NCBI RefSeq assembly: GCF_003030465.1
Contig: NZ_CP028339.1
Location: 2,232,001-2,296,000, forward strand
Reading direction: 5' to 3'
Length of the DNA: 64,000 bases
DNA from: Thauera aromatica K172
Lineage (GTDB): Bacteria > Pseudomonadota > Gammaproteobacteria > Burkholderiales > Rhodocyclaceae
The notes under the pieces: generated by a model
Databases searched by the model: none
The model's input: the letters and a program-made list of their open reading frames with translations, nothing else
Told to the model about the DNA's origin: nothing
Shown: piece after piece, positions 17,386 through 25,972 of the stretch
How positions within the stretch are numbered: position 1 is the first letter of the stretch
Layout of the letters: every line of letters starts with the position of its first letter
Position numbers and translations under genes: made by a program

Positions 17386-18895
17386 GCCAGCGCCCCCAGT
17401 CCAACGGTCTTGATGGTGTCGGGCGTCTTGCCCTGCTTGCGCATCTGCAAGCCCTTCTTGTTGAGCTTTTCCAGCGTGCCCAGGCCGATCGCCTTGGAGG
17501 CCTCGGCGTTCAGGACGAACTCTTCTTCGGTGAGCATGGACGGCACGTTGTCCGTGTTGCCCTGCCACTTGCCGGGCACATCGCCTCCGGGGCGCAAGTC
17601 CTGGATGGCCCCCTTCCGCCCGGCATCCGAGAAGCGCGCCGCGGCCTCCTGCTCGCTCACGCCCTTGTTCTGCGTGCCGACCCGGCCGCCGTCGGCCCAC
17701 AGATCCAGCAGCGAGCCGACTGCGTAGGCAGCACCCACCCACGGCAGGGCTGCGCCGACCGAACCCATCAACCCAGCCGCCGCGCCACCCTCCGCAGCAA
17801 TCGCTGCGCCCGCACCTGCGCCTTCAGCAACGGTCCCGGCGGTCGTAGCCAAACCGGCCTCTTGCAAGCCCGCCATTGCAGCAGAGGACACCGCTTCGGA
17901 CGCAGCGGGCGCAGCGGCAGCAACCTCGCTGACGGGCTTGATCACAGCATCCGCAACCGGCGCTTGCGCGACCTGCGACTGCGGGCCGACGATGCTGGTG
18001 TAGGCATCCGCCGCCTTGTCCGCGACCATGTTGCCGACCTTGTCCGCAGCGGTCGCAATCGTCGGGTTTTTGCCAGCCATCGTCGCCATACTTGCCATCG
18101 TCACCGGGCTTATGCCGCCCCGCTGTTGCGGCGCCTGCGCACTCGGGGGCGGCGCGATCTGCTGCATCTGGAAAAAGCCCCGGTTCTGCTGACTGCCGGC
18201 CTGGCCGCCGAGCATGTGGCGCTCGACCTTCTTCAGCCCGGACAGGCCGCCCACCCCCTTCACCTTGCCGCCGTCCTTGAACATCGACAGCGCCATCATG
18301 CCGCCGCCCACCGCCGAGCCGATCGCATTCGACTGTGCCTGGTCCTGCGCCATCTGCTGATTGGCCTGCGTCGAGTACAGGCTACCCAGGCCGCTCAAGG
18401 CGTTGCCCATCTGCGTGGCGGCGCTGTTGCTCTGCCCGGTGAAGGTGCCCACCGCATCCTGCGCCACGGCGAGCTGGTATTTGCTGGCGTCGTTGCGGGC
18501 GATGTTCTGCCCCGCGGCCATGCGCGCGGCGTTGTTCAGCTCGGTGCTGCGCATCGAGCCAGCGAAGCGCGGGTCGTTCGGGTTGACGCCCATCGAAGCC
18601 AGATTGCGCTCGGTGGCGGCGCGCTCCATGGCGTTGGCGCCCGCCATGTCGGCGGCGGCCAGGCCCGCCTGGCGCCCGGCGTAGCCCGGATCCTGAATGG
18701 CTCCGACCTGATCGACATAGCTTTGCACCGCGCCCGGCAGATTGGCCTCAGCCTGTTCGCGCAGCAGGCGCGCGGAGGCGGCCTGTTCTTCGTAGAGGTC
18801 TTCGAGGCTGTCGTACTTGACCGAGCCGCTGTCGCCGCCGCCGCCGTACAGCCGGTGCAGCCGCCCGCTCGGCGAAGGGCGAAACGCTCGTACAT
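17382..18895 (-). CDS. Structural/ejection protein; start unclear, possible frameshift
   Basis: About 500 residues, alanine- and glycine-rich, with GSAVGGGMMALSMFKDGGKV and the C-terminal PSMLTEEEFVLNAEASKAIG segment seen in many phage internal or tail proteins. The coding frame extends upstream through LYGGGGDSGSVKYDSLEDLY but has no ATG, GTG or TTG before an internal GTG. The plausible start ATG 18895 (MYERFALRRAGG) is in another frame; one lost base in the GC run near 18855 would explain the break. Either the gene is frameshifted, or the sequence has an error, or a rare start is used. Its stop overlaps the next start (ATGA). Confidence 0.72.
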
Positions 18896-18903
18896 CAAGA
18901 TCA

Positions 18904-18917
18904 GGGCCGCAGGCCCA
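18904..18917. other. Short GC hairpin between two late genes
   Basis: GGGCC-GCA-GGCCC type stem 12 bp after the stop of the acetyltransferase-like gene and just before the next start. No T run follows, so termination is doubtful. Confidence 0.3.
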
Positions 18918-18928
18918 TAGAGTTTGTT

Positions 18929-19342
18929 TCACTGGTTGGACTCCAGGATTGCAACGCTGTAACCGACATCGAAGCCGGCGCGCTGGTACAGGCGGGCCAC
19001 CGTGTTTCGGCAGCGGGTTTCGATCCAGTCGCAGCCCAGCGTGCGTGCAGCTGCGATCAGGGCCTCTTTCGCGCGCGACCCACCGCGGCCGGCGCCGTAC
19101 TGGATGTAGAGCACGCGCTTGCGGGGGTAGTTTGCGACGGTGCAGGTGACGACAAACTCGACCTCGGAGCGTTCGTTGACAATGCCTGCCGCGAACATTT
19201 CGCCCCGGGCGATGCCGTCGTGAATGTCGGCCAAGGTGTATTCGCCGCGGCCATAGGGCAGCGCCGCCGCGACCAGTGCGCCGATCTGCGGCCACAGGCA
19301 GCCGACAGCCAGATCCTTGGGGATGACGCCGATGAATTCCAT
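18929..19342 (-). CDS. GNAT-fold acetyltransferase-like phage protein
   Basis: A 137-residue protein, MEFIGVIPKDLAVGCLWPQI start. VVTCTVANYPRKRVLYIQYG followed by a glycine-rich turn, then CDWIETRCRNTVARLYQRAG near the end, matches the GNAT fold: acetyl-CoA loop and final strands. Related proteins occur among tail/ejection genes of several betaproteobacterial podoviruses; substrate unknown. The gene starts 30 bp after copy 2 of the GGGGTGCCCT motif. Confidence 0.65.
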   Translation of the reverse strand: MEFIGVIPKDLAVGCLWPQIGALVAAALPYGRGEYTLADIHDGIARGEMFAAGIVNERSEVEFVVTCTVANYPRKRVLYIQYGAGRGGSRAKEALIAAARTLGCDWIETRCRNTVARLYQRAGFDVGYSVAILESNQ

Positions 19343-19372
19343 GTCGCCGATGCTCGCCTCGATCGCCGGGCG

Positions 19373-19382
19373 GGGGTGCCCT
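19373..19382 (-). promoter_or_regulatory. Late intergenic motif GGGGTGCCCT, copy 2
   Basis: Located in the gap between two late genes, 30 bp before the GNAT-like start. Coding strand reads AAGGGCACCCC. Confidence 0.5.
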
Positions 19383-19423
19383 TGGTGCGCGCGACGCTAC
19401 CGCGACATGACTATGCTTTGATG

Positions 19424-20038
19424 CTACGCCGGCCAGCCGGCGGCGAGGTCGTGGGCGAGGACGGCGCTGATGTCGGTGAGCGCGGCAATGGCGGCCTTGT
19501 GCTGCCACGCAGCAACGAGCAGGGCCTGTTTGCGGTCCTCGATTGCACGGCTCAGGGCCGCCAGATGCGCTTGCACGGTCGCCGCATCATCGGTCGCCCA
19601 GTGCATCGCGTTGGCGCGGTCGCGCCAGCCGATCCAGCCGCCCGGCAACCCGTCGCCACGAAGGAGTCGGCCGAGCGTGCCGCTGATGTTTTCGCGCGCC
19701 TGCGTATCGGCATCGAATGCCGCGCCGGCGTAGGCGATCGGCGCAAGGTCGCGCCGAGCGAGCTCTGCACCCACTTCGGCCTGACGGGATGTGCGGGCGC
19801 GATCGAGGTCGGGCAGCCAGGATTTTGTAGGCCAGTCCCATATATGAAACTGCGATGGCCGCGGCGGCTTTTCGACGATGAGGCCGCGGCCTTGATCATA
19901 GTAATGAAGCTCACGATCGGCCACACCAAGCGCCAGCGCAGCGCCTTCGCGCACCTGTAGATCAATGTCTTTTGCCATGCACGCGCCCGTACCGACAACC
20001 TTCCCACTCGGCTCGTAAAAAAAGAAGTGCTGCAGCAT
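19424..20038 (-). CDS. Tail fibre assembly-like protein with DUF4376-type C-terminus
   Basis: 204 residues starting MLQHFFFYEPSGKVVGTGAC. The C-terminal half, with a helix pair around AIEDRKQALLVAAWQHKAAI, resembles DUF4376, common in small fibre-assembly or fibre-associated phage proteins. ATG 20038 has GGGAGG upstream and shares its A with the stop of the tail fibre gene (TGATG). The position behind a fibre gene supports a fibre chaperone or accessory role. Confidence 0.65.
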   Translation of the reverse strand: MLQHFFFYEPSGKVVGTGACMAKDIDLQVREGAALALGVADRELHYYDQGRGLIVEKPPRPSQFHIWDWPTKSWLPDLDRARTSRQAEVGAELARRDLAPIAYAGAAFDADTQARENISGTLGRLLRGDGLPGGWIGWRDRANAMHWATDDAATVQAHLAALSRAIEDRKQALLVAAWQHKAAIAALTDISAVLAHDLAAGWPA

Positions 20039-21771
20039 CAACGCATCCTCCCTGTTACCGTGAGCATGCACGCCCCAGTTCCTGCGCTGACCGTACAGGA
20101 AATGGTCCGCGACGAATTGGGCGGGATCCATCCGCCAAACATTACGGCAGCATTCCCCCATGCCGAAACCCCTACCGCGCTGGACCCGCCCCCGCCGCCG
20201 ACGGTTACGGTTGCGCTCCCACTGGTTGCATTGACCCCTGAGCCGACTGCGATGTATGCCAAGCCGTCGTCTCCAGCCGACATGCTTACGGAAGCGCCAC
20301 CGCTCCCTTCTGCATAAGCCACAGACGTTACCGCATCCCCCTTGATCTGCAGCGTATCGACGTAGGCATCCCCGGTGTAGATCTTGTTGCCGTCGATCAG
20401 GGTGGTGTTGGGGCGAGCCCAGTAACCAATCGCACTCCCGGCGCTCGCGCCGACTGCCGCATTGGCGACGACGGTTGATCCGGCTACGCCGTCGAGCTTG
20501 CCGGCATCGTTTGCAAACGAGACCGTGCCATTGAAGAAAATGCCCGAACTGTTGATCTGGAATGGCACGCGATCCGCGTAGCCGGGGCGCGCGACAACGA
20601 AGTCGGTCGCGTTGACGACGAAGCTCGACGACTTCCCATCATTCATCAGGCCGATCCCGGCCACATGGCCGTTGACGTCGGTCTTGATCGTCCATTGCGC
20701 GTGAATGCCGTCGATCGCCTCGGCGTGCTCTTGCACTGTTGCGACGTTGCCGTTGAGCACGGTTGCGACGGTAGTGATGTCCGACGCAAGTGCGCTTACG
20801 GCGTCTGCGCGCGCGGTCGTCTCGGTACTGATCAGCGCCAGGGATTGCGCGATGCGCGCATCGTCTGCAGGCACCCACGCCGATCCATTCCAGCGCATCA
20901 GCCTGTTGTTGTTGCCGGTGTCGATCCACAGGTCGTTGACTCGCGTCGCGGTCGGCGCCGTCGACTGTACGAACGTTGAATTCTTGCTGTTCGTGGTTGC
21001 CACCACCGTGGTGATCTGCTGCGCCAATGCTCCGTCAGCGTCGGCGCGCGCGGTTTGCTCAGAAAGGATCGCCCCGGCGTTATCATCGACCGAAGCGGAC
21101 AGGGCGGTGATCGTGTTCGCCTGCGCGGCCAGTTCACTCGACTGCACGTTGAGCGTCGTCTGCACTGCGGCGAAACTGTCGCCCGTCTCCGCGGCCAGGG
21201 TCGTGATCTGCTGCGCCATGGCGTCGTATTGGGTGGCGCGCACGGTCGACTCTTCGAGGATCGCTGCGTAATTATTGCCGACCGACACCTTCATCCCGCG
21301 CACGTCTGCACGTAGCGCCGAGCCGTCGGCGATACGCTCGGTGCGCTCGCTCAGAAACCCATCTTCCATCGCCTTGATGCGTGCAATCGACAGATTGTTT
21401 TCCACCGAAAGGTAGTCGATCGCCTTTTGTGCATGCGCAAGGGAGGAAGACAGGTCGATTGGCAGCCCCAGCGTTTCGAGCAGCTTTGCCGCCAGAGGGC
21501 TCAACGCCCCGCCGCCGCCCGCCCCACCACCTGACCCGGTGGGCGTAGACGGCGTGCTGGGGGTGGCGATCCCGAGTCCGCTGGCCACGACGGCGTCGGC
21601 CATCCCGAACACATCAGCCGCGGTCAAAAAGCGCTCCGAACCATCCCCGGCGCGGGCGTTGCGCACATTCCACCCGTCCGCAAGCGCCTGCAGCGCGCGG
21701 CGCGTAGCCTCGTCCTTGATGGCCGAGAGCGGGGGCATCGCCGGGATGGCTGGCGCAATCTGCTTAGACAT
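20038..21771 (-). CDS. Tail tip/fibre protein with DUF1983-like region
   Basis: 577 residues: an N-terminal region, a glycine-rich linker near 82-92 (TGSGGGAGGGG), long alanine/threonine-rich coiled segments, LWIDTGNNNRLMRWNGSAW, then a DUF1983-like part (IDGIHAQWTIKTDVNGHVAG) as at the C-terminus of lambda J-type host-specificity proteins, and a glycine-rich end. This is a second host-contact protein besides the DGR fibre. It overlaps the next upstream gene by 8 bp. Confidence 0.78.
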   Translation of the reverse strand: MSKQIAPAIPAMPPLSAIKDEATRRALQALADGWNVRNARAGDGSERFLTAADVFGMADAVVASGLGIATPSTPSTPTGSGGGAGGGGALSPLAAKLLETLGLPIDLSSSLAHAQKAIDYLSVENNLSIARIKAMEDGFLSERTERIADGSALRADVRGMKVSVGNNYAAILEESTVRATQYDAMAQQITTLAAETGDSFAAVQTTLNVQSSELAAQANTITALSASVDDNAGAILSEQTARADADGALAQQITTVVATTNSKNSTFVQSTAPTATRVNDLWIDTGNNNRLMRWNGSAWVPADDARIAQSLALISTETTARADAVSALASDITTVATVLNGNVATVQEHAEAIDGIHAQWTIKTDVNGHVAGIGLMNDGKSSSFVVNATDFVVARPGYADRVPFQINSSGIFFNGTVSFANDAGKLDGVAGSTVVANAAVGASAGSAIGYWARPNTTLIDGNKIYTGDAYVDTLQIKGDAVTSVAYAEGSGGASVSMSAGDDGLAYIAVGSGVNATSGSATVTVGGGGGSSAVGVSAWGNAAVMFGGWIPPNSSRTISCTVSAGTGACMLTVTGRMR

Positions 21772-24022
21772 TCTTCAGCTCCGCAAAAGAGGCGCCCATC
21801 TCCACGCTGCGCACCCGCCCGCGACCAATCAGCGCGACCGACCAGCGCTTTTTGCTCCCGATCGCAGGAAGCCGGAAGCTTGCTTCTCCGTCGCTGTAGC
21901 TGCTCTCCATGTCGAAGGATTGAAGCATCACGACCTGGTCGTCCGCACGGATCTCGAGCGCCCACTGCCCCCACGCGCGCAGCTTGCCTGCACCGAATAT
22001 GACCGGCTCGCCGAACACGTAATCCCGCGAGCGCCAAATCGCCTCCATCTCCGAGCCGAGCCCGAATTCAGCAAAGCCATTCGAGTACAGCAGATAGCGG
22101 ATGTCGGTGACGGCCGACGTCGCAGCCCCGATCGGCGGGTCGCCCTCGAAATACAGGCCCGTCAGATTCGAGGCGTCCGGCCCCTCGGAGAGCTTGAGCA
22201 TGAAGCCGTGCAGCGCCGATTCGGCGCCGTCGATCAGGCCCATTACCGAGCCGTCGTGCGCGCTCAGGACGAGCTTGTTGAAGACGGCCCGGTACTGCTG
22301 GCGCCACAGTTCTCGTGTGAAATACTGCTGGCTGGGGGCGATGTCGGCTTGGCCGCCACTGACCATGACCAGGCCGTCATTGCTGACGTAGACCGCCGAG
22401 CCCTCGATCCGGGTAATGGACTGCTCGCTCACCCCGGCCTGATCGGCATTGAGCTCCTGATCGCCGACCTGATCCGGGCGCGCGCCATAGACGAAGTACG
22501 GCTGCTGCTGGGTTGTCACGAGCACCCCGCCCTCGACCGGCACGATGCCGACGACGTTGGTCGGCATCGTCTTGATATACGGCCAGGCGTGTGGTCGGTA
22601 GGGCTCGGAGAAATACAGATCCTTGCCTTTCGCGCCCACAAAGAAGCCGTTGCCGCAGTACGTCAGGCAGCGCAGCCCGGCGGGCGGCGGATCCCACTCT
22701 TGCGTAACCAGGGCGACGGTCGTCGTGGGGCGCGTGAGCGCATCCCAGATCGCCCAGGCGGTCCCTTCCTTTTCCGGGCGAGGGTATTCGTTTGCTTTAA
22801 TGAACTCGGCGGTGCCGCCGAAGGTGCGATACAGGTTCATCCCCACCACGGGGCGCCCGCCGGACAGAGCGGTGTATTCCTGCAGGGTCTTTGTGTCCTG
22901 CCAAGGCAGCACTTCGACGATCACCGGATCGGATGGCGCCGACTCCTCCCCCCAGTCGTTCTCGAACGTCGTCACGTAGGCGATCGACTCGACCAGGCCG
23001 GAATCGTACTGCGGCCACACGCGCCAGCGGCCGTCCGGTTCTTGCGTTCCGGTTGCCGTGCCCTCGTAGTAGACGACCCCCGTTGTCGGGTTGAACACCA
23101 TGGTCTTCCACGTCACCTCGGCCTGTACGGTCAATTCCGCCAGCACCGCCTGATCACCCTGCAAGACGTGCGCGTACAGGTCGGTGGGCGCCCAGGTCTT
23201 GCCGTCGTAGAAAATCGCCCACGGCGACGCCTCGCTCCCCATGCTCGAGTTTGGAGGTTTGATCTTGCCGAGGGCATTGATCTGCGCGCCGGTGTTGAGC
23301 GTCAGGCTGTCGGCCGACTGCCACACATAGCCCTCTTCACCGCCCATGTCCTGCTGCCAGCTCAGCGGCGGGTCGAAATAGGCGATCGACGGCCCCGGAA
23401 TGGCGATCCACGTTGCCCCGCTTGGATTGGCGGGCGCGTCGGGCACGACCGCCCCCGGCACCATCTCGGCCGGCATCGTGAGCAGGTATTCGGTCCAGGT
23501 CGAAACCGTTTCGAACACGAGCGGCTCGAACTCCTGGATTGTGGCCGATCCTGCGGTCAGCACGCCCTTGATGGCCATGTGCACGCCCACATCACCCTGC
23601 CAGCCCATCGAGGCGAACACCTCCACGGTCGGTGGGACGGCGGGACGTGCCACCCCGACCGCCCACTGCTGCGTCGGCTGCCCCGGGTTCAGTCCAGGCG
23701 CCTTCATGTCGTTCGCCAAGGCGACGCGCACGCCGTTGCTGCTCGTGTTGGCGAAGTAGATGCGACCGTGCGTATCGTCGATGGTCGGCGAGCGATAGGC
23801 GCGCGTCGGCTCGGGCCAGGTGAAGAACCGGACGCCATCGTCCGTGAACAGCCCGCGCACAGCCTGCGTAGTGGCGATCTTGGGCGCAGGCCCTTTGATC
23901 GAGCACAGCTCGCCGCTGGAGAATTCGCAGTTGATCGCCTGCTGCGCCGCACCCTCGGGCAACAGGTGCGGCGCCGTGCGCGGAATTTCGCCGCCGAATT
24001 TGCGGATGGAAAGAACAGTCAC
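21764..24022 (-). CDS. Large tail structural protein
   Basis: 752 residues, MTVLSIRKFGGEIPRTAPHL start. The sequence is beta-rich with many aromatic and Gly/Pro turns (VRFFTWPEPTRAYRSPTIDD, YGGNG-like turns, FFVGAKGKDLYFSEPYRPHA), compatible with a beta-propeller or hub. Similar long proteins stand in podovirus tail regions behind the lysis or fibre genes and are usually annotated as structural. Precise role (nozzle or hub) is an inference. Start ATG overlaps the Rz1-like stop (ATGA). Confidence 0.68.
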   Translation of the reverse strand: MTVLSIRKFGGEIPRTAPHLLPEGAAQQAINCEFSSGELCSIKGPAPKIATTQAVRGLFTDDGVRFFTWPEPTRAYRSPTIDDTHGRIYFANTSSNGVRVALANDMKAPGLNPGQPTQQWAVGVARPAVPPTVEVFASMGWQGDVGVHMAIKGVLTAGSATIQEFEPLVFETVSTWTEYLLTMPAEMVPGAVVPDAPANPSGATWIAIPGPSIAYFDPPLSWQQDMGGEEGYVWQSADSLTLNTGAQINALGKIKPPNSSMGSEASPWAIFYDGKTWAPTDLYAHVLQGDQAVLAELTVQAEVTWKTMVFNPTTGVVYYEGTATGTQEPDGRWRVWPQYDSGLVESIAYVTTFENDWGEESAPSDPVIVEVLPWQDTKTLQEYTALSGGRPVVGMNLYRTFGGTAEFIKANEYPRPEKEGTAWAIWDALTRPTTTVALVTQEWDPPPAGLRCLTYCGNGFFVGAKGKDLYFSEPYRPHAWPYIKTMPTNVVGIVPVEGGVLVTTQQQPYFVYGARPDQVGDQELNADQAGVSEQSITRIEGSAVYVSNDGLVMVSGGQADIAPSQQYFTRELWRQQYRAVFNKLVLSAHDGSVMGLIDGAESALHGFMLKLSEGPDASNLTGLYFEGDPPIGAATSAVTDIRYLLYSNGFAEFGLGSEMEAIWRSRDYVFGEPVIFGAGKLRAWGQWALEIRADDQVVMLQSFDMESSYSDGEASFRLPAIGSKKRWSVALIGRGRVRSVEMGASFAELKNV

Positions 24023-24255
24023 CGATACGCCCTCACGCAGTCATTGTGCAGCGCCTTGCACGCCGCCCCCCAGCTGAACACCGCTGCCTCCCAGGCCTGG
24101 CGGTGCAGTGCCAACGTCGGCGGTGCCGGGCAGGTCTGCAGGCACTCCAGCGGCACCGGCCGCGCCAAGGCCGTAGGCGGCATAGAGGCGTTCGAGGCGC
24201 AGGCGCTGAGCAGCGCTCCACTCGCAAGCCCGATCAGGATCGGCGGCAGCTTCAT
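24019..24255 (-). CDS. Rz1: Rz1-like outer-membrane spanin lipoprotein
   Basis: 78 residues with a signal sequence and lipobox (MKLPPILIGLASGALLSAC, cysteine 19 the lipid site), then a short proline-containing periplasmic part. It overlaps the Rz gene in another frame and ends 22 bp beyond it, the classical overlapped spanin layout. Together with Rz it should fuse inner and outer membrane at the end of lysis. Confidence 0.82.
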   Translation of the reverse strand: MKLPPILIGLASGALLSACASNASMPPTALARPVPLECLQTCPAPPTLALHRQAWEAAVFSWGAACKALHNDCVRAYR

Positions 24256-24502
24256 CGCTCACTCCTTGCGCAACAGCCGCAGCGTGGCCGCGCGCTTCTG
24301 CTGCGGAAACGGCGCGGCGGCGTTCAGCCGCAGCTGCGCGATCTGCATCTTCAACAGCGCGCTGCCAGCCCTCGGCGTAGCGGGTTGCCACCGCCAGCTC
24401 GCGTTGCGCGCACTGCCCTGCAGCCATCCCGTGACCCAGCCAAAAGCCACTTGCTGCGCCCACCAGGAGGGCGCCAGCGCCCACGATTGCCAGTAGTTGC
24501 AC
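24041..24502 (-). CDS. Rz: Rz-like inner-membrane spanin
   Basis: 153 residues from GTG 24502; the N-terminal QLLAIVGAGALLVGAASGFW is a membrane anchor, followed by an Ala/Glu/Arg-rich coiled coil. GGGAGGGG precedes the start, and the endolysin stop lies 1 bp upstream. An ATG in the next frame gives a protein without coiled coil and was rejected. The C-terminal glycine-rich part overlaps Rz1. Confidence 0.78.
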   Translation of the reverse strand: MQLLAIVGAGALLVGAASGFWLGHGMAAGQCAQRELAVATRYAEGWQRAVEDADRAAAAERRRAVSAAEARGHAAAVAQGVSDEAAADPDRACEWSAAQRLRLERLYAAYGLGAAGAAGVPADLPGTADVGTAPPGLGGSGVQLGGGVQGAAQ

Positions 24503-24503
24503 A

Positions 24504-24959
24504 TCAGACCCCTCCCACACACAGTTGATATTCGGCCTGGCGGCGCTTGACGAGGCCGGGCAGTTCTCGCCCGCCGGCATAGGTCCAGCGCAGCAGTTCG
24601 GCGCAAGCGCCCGGGTAGTCTTGGGCGCGCAGACGGCGCACCAGGGTGGATTTGCAGGCCGCACCGGCGCCGACGTTGTAGGCCCACGACACGATTGCAT
24701 CCCACTCGTGCTGATACATCGGCACCGGGCCGATGCAGGCGCGTAGATCGGACTGGGTGCGATCGGCGTCGGCGAGCAGGCGCACCAGGGCGCGTTCGGG
24801 GGTGATTCGGTCGCCCGGGCGCACGCCTTCCGTGGTGCCGAAGCCGATCGTTTGCACGCCCACGCCGTCGTCGTAGGCGGTGTCGCGGTAGCCTTCGTGC
24901 ATGGCGATACCCACCAGGGCGGCGGCGGACAGGCTGAGGGCGGCGATGCGCTTAATCAT
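24504..24959 (-). CDS. SAR endolysin, T4-type lysozyme (GH24)
   Basis: 151-residue muramidase. The catalytic pattern E-x8-D-x5-T is present as E22, D31 and T37 in HEGYRDTAYDDGVGVQTIGF. Residues 3-19 (KRIAALSLSAAALVGIA) are a weakly hydrophobic Ala/Ser/Gly segment, typical of a signal-arrest-release anchor that keeps the enzyme inactive in the membrane until depolarisation. I chose ATG 24959 to start at this anchor. It overlaps the holin gene by 8 bp. Confidence 0.9.
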   Translation of the reverse strand: MIKRIAALSLSAAALVGIAMHEGYRDTAYDDGVGVQTIGFGTTEGVRPGDRITPERALVRLLADADRTQSDLRACIGPVPMYQHEWDAIVSWAYNVGAGAACKSTLVRRLRAQDYPGACAELLRWTYAGGRELPGLVKRRQAEYQLCVGGV

Positions 24960-25248
24960 GGCTGTACGGGCAGTCGGCGACATCGGTGCAGGGGCGGCGG
25001 CGGTCGAGGGTAACCGGCAGGTTGGTGCGGCGGCGGTCTTCGACTTCGCCGCGCAGCACTTCCAGGCGGATGGCGTGCGCTTCGCGCTCGCGGCGATCGC
25101 GCCGGTAGTGGTAGGCGCCGTTGAGCAGCAGCGTCGCCAGCGCGGTGGCGATGCCGACGAGGATGCCGAGGTCGGTGAGGGTGAGCGCGCTGACGATGGA
25201 GACGCCGCTGCCGGCGTAGCTTGCGGTGGTGACGATGCGGTCGGTCAT
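24952..25248 (-). CDS. Holin
   Basis: 98 residues: MTDRIVTTASYAGSGVSIVS, then one or two membrane segments (about 14-45: LTLTDLGILVGIATALATLL), a basic turn YHYRRDRRERE and a charged tail. It resembles HP1-type small holins and immediately precedes the endolysin. With a SAR endolysin a pinholin-like action (depolarisation) is likely. Start overlaps the upstream stop (ATGA). Confidence 0.82.
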   Translation of the reverse strand: MTDRIVTTASYAGSGVSIVSALTLTDLGILVGIATALATLLLNGAYHYRRDRREREAHAIRLEVLRGEVEDRRRTNLPVTLDRRRPCTDVADCPYSHD

Positions 25249-25532
25249 TGTGCGTTCCTGTACGCTTTAGGGAGATGGTTGCGCAGCCGCTCCGACTCAT
25301 AGGCCTTGCGGCAGTGATCCGCTTCCGCCCATCCGAACGGCAGCCGCACGAAGACCCAGTCGATCGCCGGGCGGAAGAGCCGGCCGGTCAGCCGCCCTTC
25401 CCCTTCAAGGCGCCAGGCCGCAGCGCTGGGAGCTTCGTCCGGGTTAGCGGTGCCGAGGGTGAGCAGCACGAACAAGCACTGATTGACGGCGATGGCGATA
25501 TTGAGGGCGCGGGAGGCGAGTTCCTGCTTCAT
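25245..25532 (-). CDS. Lysis-cassette membrane-associated protein, unknown
   Basis: 95 residues, MKQELASRALNIAIAVNQCL then FVLLTLGTANPDEAPSAAAW. It has a hydrophobic stretch near 12-28 and an aromatic part with CRKAYESERLRNHLP. Homologous-looking proteins precede holins in Burkholderia phages; the function is not established. It shares one base with the upstream stop (TAATG) and four with the holin start. Confidence 0.7.
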   Translation of the reverse strand: MKQELASRALNIAIAVNQCLFVLLTLGTANPDEAPSAAAWRLEGEGRLTGRLFRPAIDWVFVRLPFGWAEADHCRKAYESERLRNHLPKAYRNAQ

Positions 25533-25972
25533 TACAGCCCCAGCTTCGCCCGCTCATCCCTACCCCACTGGCGCACCGACTCGACGAACTCGCCGAACAC
25601 CGCCATCTCCTGCGTCTCGTCGCTCGTCGGCGCGTACAGCCCGTTCGCCGCGCCGACGCCGATGCGGGCGAAATACATCTCGTCGTCGAGCGTGTAGGCG
25701 GCACGGATCTGCTCGACCATGCGCTGCGCGATCAGCCGGCAGGCGCGGCTTTCGACCTTGATGCGCTCGCGCAGCCCCGCATCGAGCGCGACCGGCGTCA
25801 GCGTGATCTCCGGGTGCTGCGCCGGCAGCACGGCGCCGTCGGGCATCGACACGTAGGCGAGTCCGTCGAGCGTGCAAAGCTCGAGCGCGCCCTCGGGCAG
25901 CTGGGCGCGCAGGCTGCGCCCGTTCGGGCCGGACTCGATGATCGGGGTGTAGCTATAGATTTGTGCAGGCAT
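25532..25972 (-). CDS. Conserved phage protein downstream of the reverse transcriptase
   Basis: 146 residues, MPAQIYSYTPIIESGPNGRS start. N-terminal half beta-like (LPEGALELCTLDGLAYVSMP), C-terminal half helical with FARIGVGAANGLYAPTSDET. Start ATG 25972 overlaps the reverse transcriptase end by 20 bp, so it can be translated from the DGR transcript, but its position also fits the start of the lysis block. I do not recognise the family. Confidence 0.68.
   Translation of the reverse strand: MPAQIYSYTPIIESGPNGRSLRAQLPEGALELCTLDGLAYVSMPDGAVLPAQHPEITLTPVALDAGLRERIKVESRACRLIAQRMVEQIRAAYTLDDEMYFARIGVGAANGLYAPTSDETQEMAVFGEFVESVRQWGRDERAKLGL

Noticed and set aside
18929-19508. N-terminal extension of the 17.4-kb gene to 19508
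   Set aside because: It would run antiphase through the GNAT-like gene, which has its own start, motif and homology.
21539-24496. 985-residue open frame on the plus strand
   Set aside because: Antisense to the tail protein, endolysin region and spanins; composition is the usual mirror frame of high-GC genes, and the minus genes have clear homology.
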